Counted from the first letter of the stretch, positions 1 through 9,151 are shown. The stretch: 64,000 nt of DNA from Coralloluteibacterium stylophorae (GCF_018122625.2 NZ_JAGQFT020000012.1:52444-116443), one strand, 5' to 3'. Notes: generated by a model from the letters alone, not told the origin. A program made the numbers and translations.

Positions 1-217
1 TCGTGTCGAAGTGGCGCAGGACCAGCGCCTGCGAGGCGGCGTCGGCGCCGGACACGATCTCCGCGTTGACCGCGGTGCCGATCCGGAACGACCCGGCATA
101 GGCGTGCTTCAGGGTGTCGGGCGCGGCTGCGGCGGTCGCGGGCGCGACGAGCAGGGCGAGCAGGAACGGCGCGAGCGCACGGAGCGGATGGAGACGGCGG
201 GAGCGGGTCGGCGGCAT
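1..217 (-). CDS. GH10 endo-1,4-beta-xylanase, N-terminal part only (runs off the left edge)
   Basis: Only the first 72 codons are in the window, beginning at an ATG whose complement is at 215-217. The product has a signal peptide (arginine-rich start, hydrophobic stretch ending in TAAAA near residue 32). It is followed by the typical start of a mature GH10 xylanase: LKHAYAGSFRIGTAVNAEIV, then SQALVLRHFDT. GH10 enzymes cut the beta-1,4-xylose backbone of xylan. The gene is last of five minus-strand xylan genes, 263 bases after the GH2 gene, and that gap shows no clear terminator. It is the second GH10 of this locus. The catalytic glutamates lie outside the window and could not be checked. Confidence 0.8.
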   Translation of the reverse strand, partial: MPPTRSRRLHPLRALAPFLLALLVAPATAAAAPDTLKHAYAGSFRIGTAVNAEIVSGADAASQALVLRHFDT

Positions 218-480
218 GGTCGGTTCCGGTGAGGGAGCGGTGCGGGTAGCGGAGCGGCGCGGGGCGTCGGTGCGGAGAGGCGGCTCGACTGTCGCGACAA
301 CGCAGGACGTCGTGGAGTCGTCCGCATGACGCCCCGACAGCCGGGCTTCGCGCTGCTCCGTCCCGCCCTTCCCCCGCGAGCGGGGAAAGGGCACAGGCAG
401 GTGGCGCCCGGCGACGTGACGCAACCTGTCCGCACCCGGCGCGGGCTGCACGGCCGACATCGCCAGGCCGTCGCCGGGAA

Positions 481-3249
481 TCACTCGGCGGCCTCGCCGG
501 CCACGACCTCGACCGTCGTCGTCGCCGTCGTGAGGCCCTCGGCCTCGGCGTGCACGCGCACGCTGCCGCTGCGCCCGGGCAGGGCGCGGACGATCGCCAG
601 CGCCCGGCCGCCGAACGCGTCGCGCTCGTGCGAGGGGAAGGGCGTCATGTCGGTCGGGTCGCCGTTGTCGGTCGCCACCAGTTCGGCAGGGCCGTCTACG
701 CGGAAGCGGACGCGCATATCCGCGGTCGGTACCCGGCGACCCTCGGCGTCGAGCACGCGCAGGGCCAGGAAGGACAGGTCGCGGCCGTCGTTGGCGATCG
801 CGGCGCGGTCCGGCTCGAGCTCGAGCCGCGCCGGCTCGCCGGCGGTCTCGACGCGGGCCTCGGCCCAGGGCCGGCCGTCGCGGTAGGCCTGCACGCGCAG
901 GCTGCCCGGCCGGTAGACGACGTCGTCCCAGCGCAGCCGGTACTCGTACGCGCCCTTCTTCTTCCGGCCCTGCGAGACGCCGTCGACGAAGAGCTCGGCC
1001 TCGTCGCCCGAGGTGAACACGTGCACCGGCGTGACCTCGCCTTCGCGGCCCGGCCAGGTCCAGTGCGGGAGGATGTGCGCCATCGGCAGGTCCGGGCGCC
1101 AGCGCGACTGGTAGAGCCAGAAGCGGTCCTTGGCGAAGCCGGCGAGGTCGACGATGCCGGAATAGGAGCTGCGCGAGTCGTAGTAGGGCGTGGGCTCGCC
1201 GAGGTAGTCGAAGCCGGTCCACACGAACTCGCCGGCGACGAAGGGATGCCGGTCCAGCGCCGCGAAGACCTTGTCGGCGGTCGAGCCGAAGTCCACCGCG
1301 TGCAACTCGTAGGCGCTGACCTGGCGGATCGTTGAATCGCCGCCGCGGCCGTCGCGGACCGGCGCGCTCACCTCCGGCGAGACCGGGAACAGGTAGACGC
1401 CGCGGCTGCTCAGCGCCGACGCCGTCTCGCTGCTCATCACCACCTTGTCCGGGAACGCGGCATGGAAGGCGTCGTACTGCGGCGGCGTGCGGATGCGGTC
1501 GGTGCCCTCGAACTCCGGATCCTGGCGGATGCCCTCGCCCTGGTAGTTGAGGCTGACGACGTCGAAGGCGCTCGCGAACGGCATGTCCGGCTTGGCCCAG
1601 TTCATCGAGGCGGTGGTGGGGCGGGTGGGGTCCTCCTCGCGCACGATGGCGTGCAGGCGGCGGCCGATGGCCGCTCCCTCCTCGCCGGTGTACTGCTCGC
1701 CGACCTCGTTACCGATGCTCCACAGCACGACCGAGGGATGGTTGCGGTCGCGCCGCACCATCGCGCGCAGGTCCGGCTCGTGCCATTCGGGGAACACGAG
1801 ATGGAAGTCGAGCGGCGTCTTCTTCCGCTCCCACACGTCGAAGATCTCGTCGACGACGAGGAAGCCCATGCGGTCGGTCAGCTCCAGCAGCTCCGGCGCC
1901 GGCGGGTTGTGCGCCATGCGGATCGCGTTGGCGCCCATGTCGCGCAGGATCTCGAGCTGGCGCTCGGCCGCGCGCAGGTTGAAGGCGGCGCCGAGCGCGC
2001 CGAGGTCGTGGTGGTTGTTGACGCCCCGGATCACGATGCGCTCGCCGTTGACGTGCACGCCGGTGTCGGGATCGAAGCGCAGGCCGCGGATGCCGAAGGG
2101 CGTCTCGATGCGGTCGACGATGCGTCCGTCGCGCGCGAGCGTGGTGACGGCGACGTAGCGGTGCGGCACCTGCGTCGGCGGCGGGCCCCACAGGCGCGGC
2201 CGCTCGATCACCACGCTGCCTCCGGTGCGCGCGCTGCCGCCGGCCCCGATGCGCAGGGCGGCCGGCGCGATACGGGCGACCACGGCGTCGCCGCGACGGC
2301 CGTCGGCGCCGAGTTCGTGGATCGTCGTGCTGCCCTCGACCCTGGCGGCCGCCGTTCCGTCGTTGTCGATCGTCAGGTCGAGATGCACGCGCGCGCGTTC
2401 GGCCGACACCTCCGGCGTGGTGACGTGCGCGCCCCAGTGCGCCACGTGCACCGGGGCGGTCTTGACCAGCCACACGTCCCGGTACAGCCCGCCGCCGGGG
2501 TACCAGCGCGCGGAGGCGGGCGGGTTGTCGAGCCGGATCGCGAGCTGGTTCGGTCCGCCCGGGCGCACGTGGGGCGTGAGGTCGAGGCGGAACGAGGTGT
2601 AGCCGTAGGGCCAGCCGCCGACCAGGCGCCCATTGAGCCAGACCGTGGAATAGGACATCGCGCCGTCGACGTCGAGGAAGATCGAGCGCCCGGCGTCGCC
2701 GGCCGGGATGTCGAGCGTGCGCCGGTACCAGCCGATGCCCCAGCTCGGCAGGCGGCCCATGCCGCCGTGCGGGCCGTCGGCGATGAAGGGGCCGGCGATG
2801 GCCCAGTCGTGGGGCAGGGTGACCTGCTGCCAGTCGCCGTCGTCGAAGGCGGCCTGTACGAAGGGGAGATCGCCGCCCGGGTCGCCGGATGGCCGCACGT
2901 GGCGGTCGGCGGGATCGGCGATCAGCGGGTTCGCGCTCGGCAGGATCCAGGGCTTCAGGACCGGGCGCTGCGTCTGGACGCGCGCGGCCTCCTCCGGCCG
3001 CGTATCCGCATCCTGGCCGTCCACGTTCTCCTCCACGGGCGGGCGCACGTCGTAGTCGAGGCGGCCGTCGACGCCCGGCGGGTCGCCCTGGTGGAAACGC
3101 CAGCCGGTATCGAGGCGCATGCGCTCGCGCGGTGCGGTGTCGGTCGCGGCCAGCGCGCAGGTCGAGGCCAGCAGCCAGACCAGGCATGCGCGGCCGAGGG
3201 TCCGGAGCGGGGCGTGCAGCCTGTGGAGGAGTGATCGGCGCTGGGTCAT
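481..3249 (-). CDS. GH2 family glycoside hydrolase (beta-galactosidase-type, DUF4982-like C-terminus), exported
   Basis: The protein has 922 residues and a signal peptide (hydrophobic LVWLLASTCALAA near residues 23-35). It shows the GH2 layout: N-terminal sugar-binding jelly roll (about 130-290), an immunoglobulin-like domain, and a TIM barrel from about residue 405 starting at GVNNHHDLGALG. Further beta domains resembling DUF4982 and Ig-like modules follow to the end. The acid/base glutamate is visible as SIGNEVGEQ (Glu515) and the nucleophile as VMSSETAS (Glu608). Most relatives are beta-galactosidases. In this operon it probably removes galactose-type or similar side groups from xylan-derived oligosaccharides, but the true specificity is not readable. 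It lies 142 bases after the GH115 gene, a gap that contains a REP element. Confidence 0.85.
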   Translation of the reverse strand: MTQRRSLLHRLHAPLRTLGRACLVWLLASTCALAATDTAPRERMRLDTGWRFHQGDPPGVDGRLDYDVRPPVEENVDGQDADTRPEEAARVQTQRPVLKPWILPSANPLIADPADRHVRPSGDPGGDLPFVQAAFDDGDWQQVTLPHDWAIAGPFIADGPHGGMGRLPSWGIGWYRRTLDIPAGDAGRSIFLDVDGAMSYSTVWLNGRLVGGWPYGYTSFRLDLTPHVRPGGPNQLAIRLDNPPASARWYPGGGLYRDVWLVKTAPVHVAHWGAHVTTPEVSAERARVHLDLTIDNDGTAAARVEGSTTIHELGADGRRGDAVVARIAPAALRIGAGGSARTGGSVVIERPRLWGPPPTQVPHRYVAVTTLARDGRIVDRIETPFGIRGLRFDPDTGVHVNGERIVIRGVNNHHDLGALGAAFNLRAAERQLEILRDMGANAIRMAHNPPAPELLELTDRMGFLVVDEIFDVWERKKTPLDFHLVFPEWHEPDLRAMVRRDRNHPSVVLWSIGNEVGEQYTGEEGAAIGRRLHAIVREEDPTRPTTASMNWAKPDMPFASAFDVVSLNYQGEGIRQDPEFEGTDRIRTPPQYDAFHAAFPDKVVMSSETASALSSRGVYLFPVSPEVSAPVRDGRGGDSTIRQVSAYELHAVDFGSTADKVFAALDRHPFVAGEFVWTGFDYLGEPTPYYDSRSSYSGIVDLAGFAKDRFWLYQSRWRPDLPMAHILPHWTWPGREGEVTPVHVFTSGDEAELFVDGVSQGRKKKGAYEYRLRWDDVVYRPGSLRVQAYRDGRPWAEARVETAGEPARLELEPDRAAIANDGRDLSFLALRVLDAEGRRVPTADMRVRFRVDGPAELVATDNGDPTDMTPFPSHERDAFGGRALAIVRALPGRSGSVRVHAEAEGLTTATTTVEVVAGEAAE

Positions 3250-3310
3250 GCGGTCTTCCGGTAGGAGTTGGAGATGCGACGGGCGCGCGTCGCCGCGGGC
3301 GCGCGCTTCT

Positions 3311-3333
3311 GTAGGAGCGGCTTCAGCCGCGAA
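3311..3333 (+). repeat. REP-like palindrome between GH115 and GH2 genes
   Basis: Copy of the short repeat GTAGGAGCGGCTTCAGCCGC, followed by GAA. The core AGCGGCTTCAGCCGC is an inverted repeat able to form a small hairpin. It lies in the intergenic gap of the minus-strand operon and may act as an mRNA stabiliser or attenuator; that role is inference. Confidence 0.8.
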
Positions 3334-3391
3334 ACCGGCGACGCGCCCGCGCCACGCGCGGGGACGGCAACGGTGCCGGCTCCTCCGCGCA

Positions 3392-6247
3392 TCATCGGCG
3401 CACGCTCTCCGGCGGGCCGAGGTAGCTCGGGCGCAGCGGCCCGCGGACGATCTCGATGCGCTGGAACACGACGCCCGGATCGATGTGCCACAGCGTCAGC
3501 GTCTGCGGACCGGCCTCGACCCGGTGCCGCGAGGTGACGACGTGGACGCCGTCGCTCACCGCGCGCTGCCAGGCCTGGAAATCGGGATGCCCCGGCGTCG
3601 GGTCGAACCGCAGGGCCACCACCTGCGGCTCGGTCTCGCCGAGGGAGACGCCGAAGCGCAGGCCGCCGCGGTTGCGGTAGTCGAGCGTCGGCGACACGAC
3701 CACGCGCACCTCGACCTCGCCGGCCTCGCGCAGGGTCACCGGGTACTCGAGCCGCGCACCGTCGTCGCCGGGCGGCCGGCTTGCGGCGACGGCGGGCCAC
3801 GCGGTCACGCCCGCCAGCGTGCGCCCCAGGTGTGGGATCGTCTGCCAGGCGAGTCCATCCGTCGCCACGGCGCGTGCGTGATGCGGAGCCTCGATGGCGA
3901 TGTGGCCGTCGCTCTCGACGAAGCCGTGCATGCCTGCGCCGGAGGCGGGCGCCGACACGGGAACGCGCACGTGCACCTCGGTGCGGTCGCTGCCGAGCAG
4001 GTCGATGTGCGCCTCGTCCGTCCCGGGAGGCATCGCGGCCCAGTCCACCTCGACCCGGAGCGCCTGTTCGTCGTCGACCTCGCCCGCGGCCGGCAGCACG
4101 CGCAGCCAGGGCGCGGACGCGGTGGCGGTGTAGCGCAGTGGCCGGGCGCCGCGGTTGAACACGGTGAGCGTCCGCGTCGGGGCGCCGAGCGGATCGAGCG
4201 GGGGCAGGGCTGCGGTCTCCGCGACCACCGGCCAGCCGCGCGGATCGCCCTCGAGCGCCACGCCCATCGCCGCGGCCTCCGGCACGTCGACGCGGGACAG
4301 CGCCGGCAGCACGTTGCGCGGCGGCTGCTGCCAGTGCGTATAGCCGATGCGCGGCTGGGCCATCATGTGGATCCACTTGCCGCCGGCGATGTCCTCCTCG
4401 TAGACGCGCGCCAGTTCCGCATCCCGCGCGAACAGGCGCTCGGCCTCGTCGGCCCAGGCGTTGGCCGAGGCCCGCCCCTGCAGCGCGTACTGTCGGTTGC
4501 GCGCCACCGCCACGTACAGCCGATTGATGTTGGCGCTCGCCAGGACCGGGTACTCGACCAGCTGGTAGTAGGCGTCGTGCCGGGCCTGCGGCAGAGCCGC
4601 GCGGAGCCGGCGCGTGCGCGCCTCCAGGTCGTCCCACTCGGCCAGTACGCGGTCGGCCTCGTCGAAGTTGTCGAGGCTCCAGGTGTCGGCCGACAGCAGC
4701 TCGGGCTTGCGGCGCGCGTTGTACTGCGTGTAGCGGGTGAGGATCTCGCCGATGGCGTCCGCATGCGCGGGACCGAACTGCTCGGCCGCCCACGCCGCCG
4801 GGTAGGCGCTCATGCGCTCCAGGGTCATCGCCCCGGGATCCCAGGCCTGGTCGAGGAAGAAGCTCGTCGGCAGCTCCATCGGCTTGATGTCGCCGACGTT
4901 GACGATCCACAGGCGGTCGACGCCATGCGCGTACGCGAGCCGCATCTGCTCCCAGGTGCGCTCGATCTGGGTGGTGTTGATCCACTTGTAGTTGCGCGGA
5001 CCGCCGACGTAGTCGAAGTGGTAGTACACGCCGTAGCCGCCGGGGCGCTGCGCGCCGGGCTCCGGCAGGCGGCGGAGGTTGCCCCAGTTGTCGTCGGCGA
5101 AGAGCAGGGTGACGTCGTCGGGCACGCGCATGCCGGCGTCGAAGTAGTCCTGCACCTCCTTGTACAGCGCCCACACCTGCGGCGTGTCCTGCGGCCGGCG
5201 CCCGGTGACCCCGGCGATGATGCGGCGCTGGTCGGCGACAATCCGCTCCAGCAGCGCGGTGGCGGTGCCCTCGGTCATCGCCTCGTCGCCATCGCCGCGC
5301 ATGCCCAGTGTCACCACGCCCTCGCGGTCGCCCATGCGCTCGATCCCCCGACGCCAGAAGCGCCGCAGGGCCTCGCCGTTGCGGGCGTAGTCCCACGGCC
5401 CGGCACCGTGGGTCTCCCACTCGGCGTGCGCGCGCATCATCGGCTCGTGGTGGGTGGTCCCGATCACCACGCCCATCTCGTCGGCGAGCTCGGCGTTGCG
5501 CGGGTCGTCGTCGTAGAAGGCGCGCGGCACCCACATCGCCGGCCACAAATAATTGGCCTTGTGGCGCAGGATCAGCTCGAACACGCGTTCGTAGAAGCGA
5601 TGGTCGGCGCCGCCGTAGGTCTCGCGCAGCCAGCCGCCGAGCGCGGGGTCCTCGTCGTTGATGAAGATGCCGCGGTAGCGCACCGCCGGCGCGTCGACGA
5701 AGCGCCCGGGCGCGGCATGCAGTGCCGTGCGGCGCGGCGGCGGCACGTCCGCCCACCAGGTCCAGGGCGACACGCCGATGCGGCGCGACAGCTCGTAGAG
5801 GCCGAAGACGGTGCCGCGCCGGTCGGCGCCGACCACCACCAGCGCGCGGTCGATGCCGGGCTCGGGATCGTCGACCACCTGCAGCAGGTAGGCCTCCCAG
5901 CGCCCGGCGACGCCGCCGGTGTCGATGCCGCGCTCGCGCACGATACGGTCGATGCGCAGGCTGCGGCCGAGAGTGCCGGCGATGATCGCGGTCGGCCCGT
6001 TGCCGCGGTCCGGCGCCGGCGCGCCGGCGACGGCGGCGAGATCGTCGCGCAGGTCCTGCGCGGCATGCAGGACGGCGGGCGCATCGCCGTCGTCGGCGAG
6101 CACCGGAAGCGGAACCCCGTCGTCGATGAGCGCGAGTGCGCCCGCTACCGCCTCCTCGCACACGGCGGCCGGCCGCGCGCAGTCGGCGGCGGCGACGCCC
6201 GGCGCAACGAAGACGGCCAGGCCGGCGAGGAGGAGGGCGAAGCGCAT
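3392..6247 (-). CDS. GH115 family alpha-glucuronidase, exported
   Basis: The 951-residue protein starts MRFALLLAGLAVFVAPGVAA, a clear Sec signal peptide, which fixes the start even though the frame is open further upstream. GH115 enzymes remove (4-O-methyl-)glucuronic acid side chains from polymeric or long xylan chains. Family landmarks are GLYELSRRIGVSPWTWWADV, the fold around RYRGIFINDEDPALGGW, and GRPQDTPQVWALYKEVQDYF-like segments. A C-terminal extension of beta domains begins near residue 640. The gene follows a GH10 xylanase and a hexuronate-type transporter in the same orientation, fitting glucuronoxylan breakdown. It is separated from the GH10 gene by 215 bases holding REP-like repeats. 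Confidence 0.9.
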   Translation of the reverse strand: MRFALLLAGLAVFVAPGVAAADCARPAAVCEEAVAGALALIDDGVPLPVLADDGDAPAVLHAAQDLRDDLAAVAGAPAPDRGNGPTAIIAGTLGRSLRIDRIVRERGIDTGGVAGRWEAYLLQVVDDPEPGIDRALVVVGADRRGTVFGLYELSRRIGVSPWTWWADVPPPRRTALHAAPGRFVDAPAVRYRGIFINDEDPALGGWLRETYGGADHRFYERVFELILRHKANYLWPAMWVPRAFYDDDPRNAELADEMGVVIGTTHHEPMMRAHAEWETHGAGPWDYARNGEALRRFWRRGIERMGDREGVVTLGMRGDGDEAMTEGTATALLERIVADQRRIIAGVTGRRPQDTPQVWALYKEVQDYFDAGMRVPDDVTLLFADDNWGNLRRLPEPGAQRPGGYGVYYHFDYVGGPRNYKWINTTQIERTWEQMRLAYAHGVDRLWIVNVGDIKPMELPTSFFLDQAWDPGAMTLERMSAYPAAWAAEQFGPAHADAIGEILTRYTQYNARRKPELLSADTWSLDNFDEADRVLAEWDDLEARTRRLRAALPQARHDAYYQLVEYPVLASANINRLYVAVARNRQYALQGRASANAWADEAERLFARDAELARVYEEDIAGGKWIHMMAQPRIGYTHWQQPPRNVLPALSRVDVPEAAAMGVALEGDPRGWPVVAETAALPPLDPLGAPTRTLTVFNRGARPLRYTATASAPWLRVLPAAGEVDDEQALRVEVDWAAMPPGTDEAHIDLLGSDRTEVHVRVPVSAPASGAGMHGFVESDGHIAIEAPHHARAVATDGLAWQTIPHLGRTLAGVTAWPAVAASRPPGDDGARLEYPVTLREAGEVEVRVVVSPTLDYRNRGGLRFGVSLGETEPQVVALRFDPTPGHPDFQAWQRAVSDGVHVVTSRHRVEAGPQTLTLWHIDPGVVFQRIEIVRGPLRPSYLGPPESVRR

Positions 6248-6279
6248 GCGGGACTCCGGTTCGGTGGCGACGGGGATCC

Positions 6280-6304
6280 GTAGGAGCGGCTTCCAGCCGC
6301 GACG
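6280..6304 (+). repeat. REP-like palindrome, with decayed copies at 6383-6456
   Basis: GTAGGAGCGGCTTCCAGCCGC followed by GACG at 6280-6304 is a one-base-insertion variant of the window's common REP. Two more degenerate copies lie downstream in the same gap: GGAGCGGCTTCCGCCGCGG near 6388 and GGCCGGAGCCGCTCCCGTGG near 6437 in the opposite direction. They fill the space between the GH10 and GH115 genes. Confidence 0.7.
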
Positions 6305-6462
6305 GGTCCGGCGAAAGGCGGTGGCGGTGATGGGGAATTGGGCACCGGGACCCGGAGGTCCGCGCGAGGCCCGCGGATGCTGTCGCCGGAGCGGCTTCCG
6401 CCGCGGGTTCCGGCATCGCGGCGGCGAGCGTCGCGGCCGGAGCCGCTCCCGTGGGGCAGGGC

Positions 6463-7461
6463 TCAATGCTCGCGCACGTACTCGCGCAGCCACTGCAGGG
6501 CAGGGCGCTCGGTGCCGTCCTCGCGGACCAGGTTGGCGCCCTGTTCCTCGCGCCACAGCCCCGGGCGGAAGCCCCACAGGGTGATGCCGCGCACGGCGGG
6601 GTGCTCCCAGAACACCGGGAAGATGCGCTGCCAGGCGCGCAGCTGTTCGGCGTCGGTGGGGCCGTCGATATCGAGCTCGGTGACGTAGATCGGGAGGCCC
6701 GTCGCGGCGAGCGTGTCGAGGTTGGCGCGGTGCAGCGACATCGGCCATTCCTCCGTCGTCGAGAAGGCGTGGCCCTGCACGCCGATGGCGTCGACCAGGT
6801 CCTCGCGCTGCAGCAGCTCGACGATGCGGCGGTAGCGGTCGGTCGCGACCTCGCTGTTGGTCACGCTGTAGTCGTTGATCATCAGCGTGGCGTCCGGGAA
6901 GTGCCGGCGCGCGAGGCGGAAGGATTCGAGGATCCAGTCCCAGCCGCTCTCGCCGGCGCCGCCGAGCGCCTCGATGTAGTTGCCGCCGCCCTCGTCGTCC
7001 TTGGACGGCGGGTCGTTGAGCGGCTCGTTGACCACCTCGACGAAGTCGAGGTCGGGATAGCGCGCCGCCACCGCCGCGAACCACTCCTCGATCTCGGCGC
7101 GCTGCTCGTCCGGCGGCAGCGTCTCGATCCATTCCGGCTGCTGGTTGCCCCAGACCATCACGTGCATCTGGAACGGGGACCCGTTGTCGCGGGCGACGCG
7201 GTAGGCGGCGTCGAGGCCGCTGAAGTCCATGCGGTCGCGCTCGGCCTCGACGCTGCCCCACTTGCCGGCGTTCTCCGGCGTGACCTTGTTCCAGTAGCGG
7301 GCGAAGCCCTCCGCCTGCGCCGGGCTCCAGGCGCCGCCGACGAAGCGGTCCTTGCCGGCGGCGATGGGGCCGTCGGCGGCGGAGGCGGGGAGCGCGGCCA
7401 ACGCGGCCAACGCGGCCGCGGTCCGTACCGGTGCGAGGATGCGTCGGGCGATGGCGTTCAT
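6463..7461 (-). CDS. GH10 endo-1,4-beta-xylanase, exported
   Basis: The protein has 332 residues, typical for a single-domain GH10. The start at MNAIARRILAPVRTAAALAA gives a signal peptide cleaved after about ALPASA. Catalytic residues are visible: the acid/base in FVEVVNEPLND (Glu146) and the nucleophile in IYVTELDID (Glu262). WNKVTPENAGKWG marks the first barrel strands and WGFRPGLW lies near the end. Its ATG overlaps the stop codon of the upstream transporter gene (ATGA), so translation is probably coupled. It should cleave the xylan backbone in the periplasm or outside the cell, feeding the TonB receptor and GH115/GH43 steps of the same locus. Confidence 0.92.
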   Translation of the reverse strand: MNAIARRILAPVRTAAALAALAALPASAADGPIAAGKDRFVGGAWSPAQAEGFARYWNKVTPENAGKWGSVEAERDRMDFSGLDAAYRVARDNGSPFQMHVMVWGNQQPEWIETLPPDEQRAEIEEWFAAVAARYPDLDFVEVVNEPLNDPPSKDDEGGGNYIEALGGAGESGWDWILESFRLARRHFPDATLMINDYSVTNSEVATDRYRRIVELLQREDLVDAIGVQGHAFSTTEEWPMSLHRANLDTLAATGLPIYVTELDIDGPTDAEQLRAWQRIFPVFWEHPAVRGITLWGFRPGLWREEQGANLVREDGTERPALQWLREYVREH

Positions 7462-8753
7462 GCGGCCTCCGGGCGGGTTTCGAGCGCGGCGGGTGCGAGC
7501 CGCGGCGCGAGCAGGTGCACGACCAGCAGCGCGAGCAGGTAGGCCGAGCCGGCCATCAGGAACACCGGTAGGTAGCTGCCCGTGGTCTCCAGCAGGAATC
7601 CGGTGAAGGTCGCGATCATCATGCCGCCGATGGCGCCGGCGAAGCCGCCGATGCCCACCACCGAGGCCACCGCCTGGCGCGGGAACATGTCCGAGGTGAG
7701 GGTGAACACGTTGGCCGACCAACCCTGGTGGCCGGCCGTCGCCAGCCCGATCAGCGCGACGGCGATCCACAGGTTGTCCGCCTGCACCGCGAACACGATC
7801 GGCACCACGCACAGCGCGCAGATCGCCATCGCCGCCTTGCGCGCGCGGTTGACGCTCCAGCCGCGCCTGAGGAAGCGCCCGGCGAGCCAGCCGCCGGCGA
7901 TGCTGCCGACGTCGGCGGCCACGAAGATGACCACCAGCGGCAGGCCGAGGCCGAGCAGGCTGAGCCCGTACTCGGAATGCAGGAACTTCGGCAGCCAGAA
8001 CAGGAAGAACCACCAGATCGGGTCGGTCATGAACTTGGCCGCGACGAAGGCCCAGGCCTGGCGATGGCGCAGGATCCGCGCCCACGGCACGCGCACCGAC
8101 GGCTCGACCGGATCGCTGCGGATGTAGGCGAGTTCGCCGGCCGAGAGCTTCGGGTGCTGCTCGGGCGTGCGATAGGTGACCAGCCACATCACCAGCCAGG
8201 TCGCGCTGAGCAGTCCGGTGACGAGGAAGGCCGCCTGCCAGCCGAAGGCGACGGTCACCACCGGCACCAGCAGCGGCGCGGCGATGGCACCGATGTTGGA
8301 GCCCGAATTGAAGATGCCGGTGGCCAGCGCGCGCTCGCGGCGCGGGAACCATTCGGCCACGGTCTTGATCGCCGCGGGGAAGTTGCCGGCCTCGCCGAGC
8401 CCGAGCAGGAAGCGCGCGACCATGAAGCCGGCCACGCTCGCCACCAGCGAGTGGCTCATCGCCGCCAGGCTCCACACGCAGATCGCGATCGCGTAGCCGA
8501 CGCGGGTGCCGAGGCGGTCGATGATCGCGCCGGTGCACAGCAGGCCGATCGCGTAGGCCGCCTGGAACGCGGTGACGATGTAGCCGTACTCGATCTCGCT
8601 CCAGCCGATCTCGTCCTGCAGGAACGGCGCGAGCACGCCGAGCACCTGGCGGTCGATGTAGTTGATCGTGGTCGCCAGCAGCAGCAGGGCGCAGATGCGC
8701 CAGCGGTACATGCCGACGCGGGCGACGGTATCGCCGGCGGAGACGGCGCTCAT
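7458..8753 (-). CDS. exuT: MFS transporter, ACS family, hexuronate-type (ExuT-like)
   Basis: A 431-residue, 12-helix major facilitator protein of the anion:cation symporter group. Characteristic stretches are TTINYIDRQVLGVLAPFLQD, GLGEAGNFPAAIKTVAEWFP and FNSGSNIGAIAAPLLVP, all as in ExuT-type galacturonate/glucuronate carriers. I placed the start at MSAVSAGDTVARVGMYRWRI; the reading frame extends upstream but the extra residues do not look like an MFS N-terminus. It is the first gene of the minus-strand xylan operon and overlaps the xylanase start by four bases. The likely cargo is (methyl)glucuronic acid released by GH115; this is inference from the family and context. Confidence 0.85.
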   Translation of the reverse strand: MSAVSAGDTVARVGMYRWRICALLLLATTINYIDRQVLGVLAPFLQDEIGWSEIEYGYIVTAFQAAYAIGLLCTGAIIDRLGTRVGYAIAICVWSLAAMSHSLVASVAGFMVARFLLGLGEAGNFPAAIKTVAEWFPRRERALATGIFNSGSNIGAIAAPLLVPVVTVAFGWQAAFLVTGLLSATWLVMWLVTYRTPEQHPKLSAGELAYIRSDPVEPSVRVPWARILRHRQAWAFVAAKFMTDPIWWFFLFWLPKFLHSEYGLSLLGLGLPLVVIFVAADVGSIAGGWLAGRFLRRGWSVNRARKAAMAICALCVVPIVFAVQADNLWIAVALIGLATAGHQGWSANVFTLTSDMFPRQAVASVVGIGGFAGAIGGMMIATFTGFLLETTGSYLPVFLMAGSAYLLALLVVHLLAPRLAPAALETRPEAA

Positions 8754-8871
8754 CGCCCGCCTCCCGTGCCGCCCGACGCGGTGCATCGTCCCGTCGGCGG
8801 CGCGGGTGCGCGCACCTGACTCGTCGCTCCATACATCGTGTCCGCGCTCCCGCATCGCTGGTGGAACGCGA

Positions 8872-8889
8872 CGTGATAGCGCTATCACG
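8872..8889. promoter_or_regulatory. LacI-type operator (xyl-box-like), proximal to the transporter operon
   Basis: CGTGATAGCGCTATCACG is a perfect 18-base palindrome centred on the AGCGCT core typical of LacI-family operators. It closely resembles the xyl-box TGGTAGCGCTAACA reported for Xanthomonas xylan genes. It lies about 120 bases upstream of the transporter start on the minus strand. Which regulator binds is not known; no LacI gene is in the window. Confidence 0.75.
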
Positions 8890-9033
8890 AAGATCGCGCA
8901 ACCCGTGCGGACGATGCTGCGGTGCGAGGATCGTGCTCACGCGACGCTGATACGCAACTTATTGCTGCGACGCAGTAAAACCGATCCTGGCAGCGGATCC
9001 GGCCATGCTGCTGCGCAGCGTGCGCGGCCGCGA

Positions 9034-9049
9034 ATGATAGCGCTACCAT
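9034..9049. promoter_or_regulatory. LacI-type operator (xyl-box-like), proximal to the TonB receptor gene
   Basis: ATGATAGCGCTACCAT is a 16-base dyad with a single mismatch, sharing the TGATAGCGCTA core with the first operator. It lies 102 bases upstream of the receptor start codon, suggesting that the two divergent units are controlled by one regulator responding to a xylan breakdown product. Confidence 0.72.
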
Positions 9050-9151
9050 CAAATCGCTCAGGCCACGGTGCATCCGCGGACCTGCACGCCAACGACGAAT
9101 GAGCGCCCCGCACGCACGGGCGCATCGAGACCAGGAACGGGAGGGGAGTAG

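Larger units (their letters stand above)
8754..9151. promoter_or_regulatory. Divergent control region of the xylan locus
   Basis: This 398-base spacer separates the minus-strand operon (transporter first) from the plus-strand TonB receptor. It contains two LacI-type palindromes (listed separately), each nearer one of the two start codons. Between them a short perfect palindrome CTGCGACGCAG lies near 8965-8975 within an AT-richer patch (8956-8980). No convincing ORF is present. Core promoters could not be assigned with confidence. Confidence 0.7.

Noticed and set aside
109..435. A 108-residue frame between the GH10 fragment and the GH2 gene
   Set aside because: It overlaps the GH10 N-terminus in another frame, and its product is proline/arginine-rich with no recognisable features.
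6248..7261. N-terminal extension of the GH115 frame to 1289 residues
   Set aside because: The extra part is antisense-frame sequence over the GH10 gene and the REP gap. The signal peptide at 6247 gives a natural start.
8949..8980. CRP/Clp-type site in the xylan promoter region
   Set aside because: The palindrome CTGCGACGCAG does not match TGTGA-N6-TCACA, so I did not call a Clp site.
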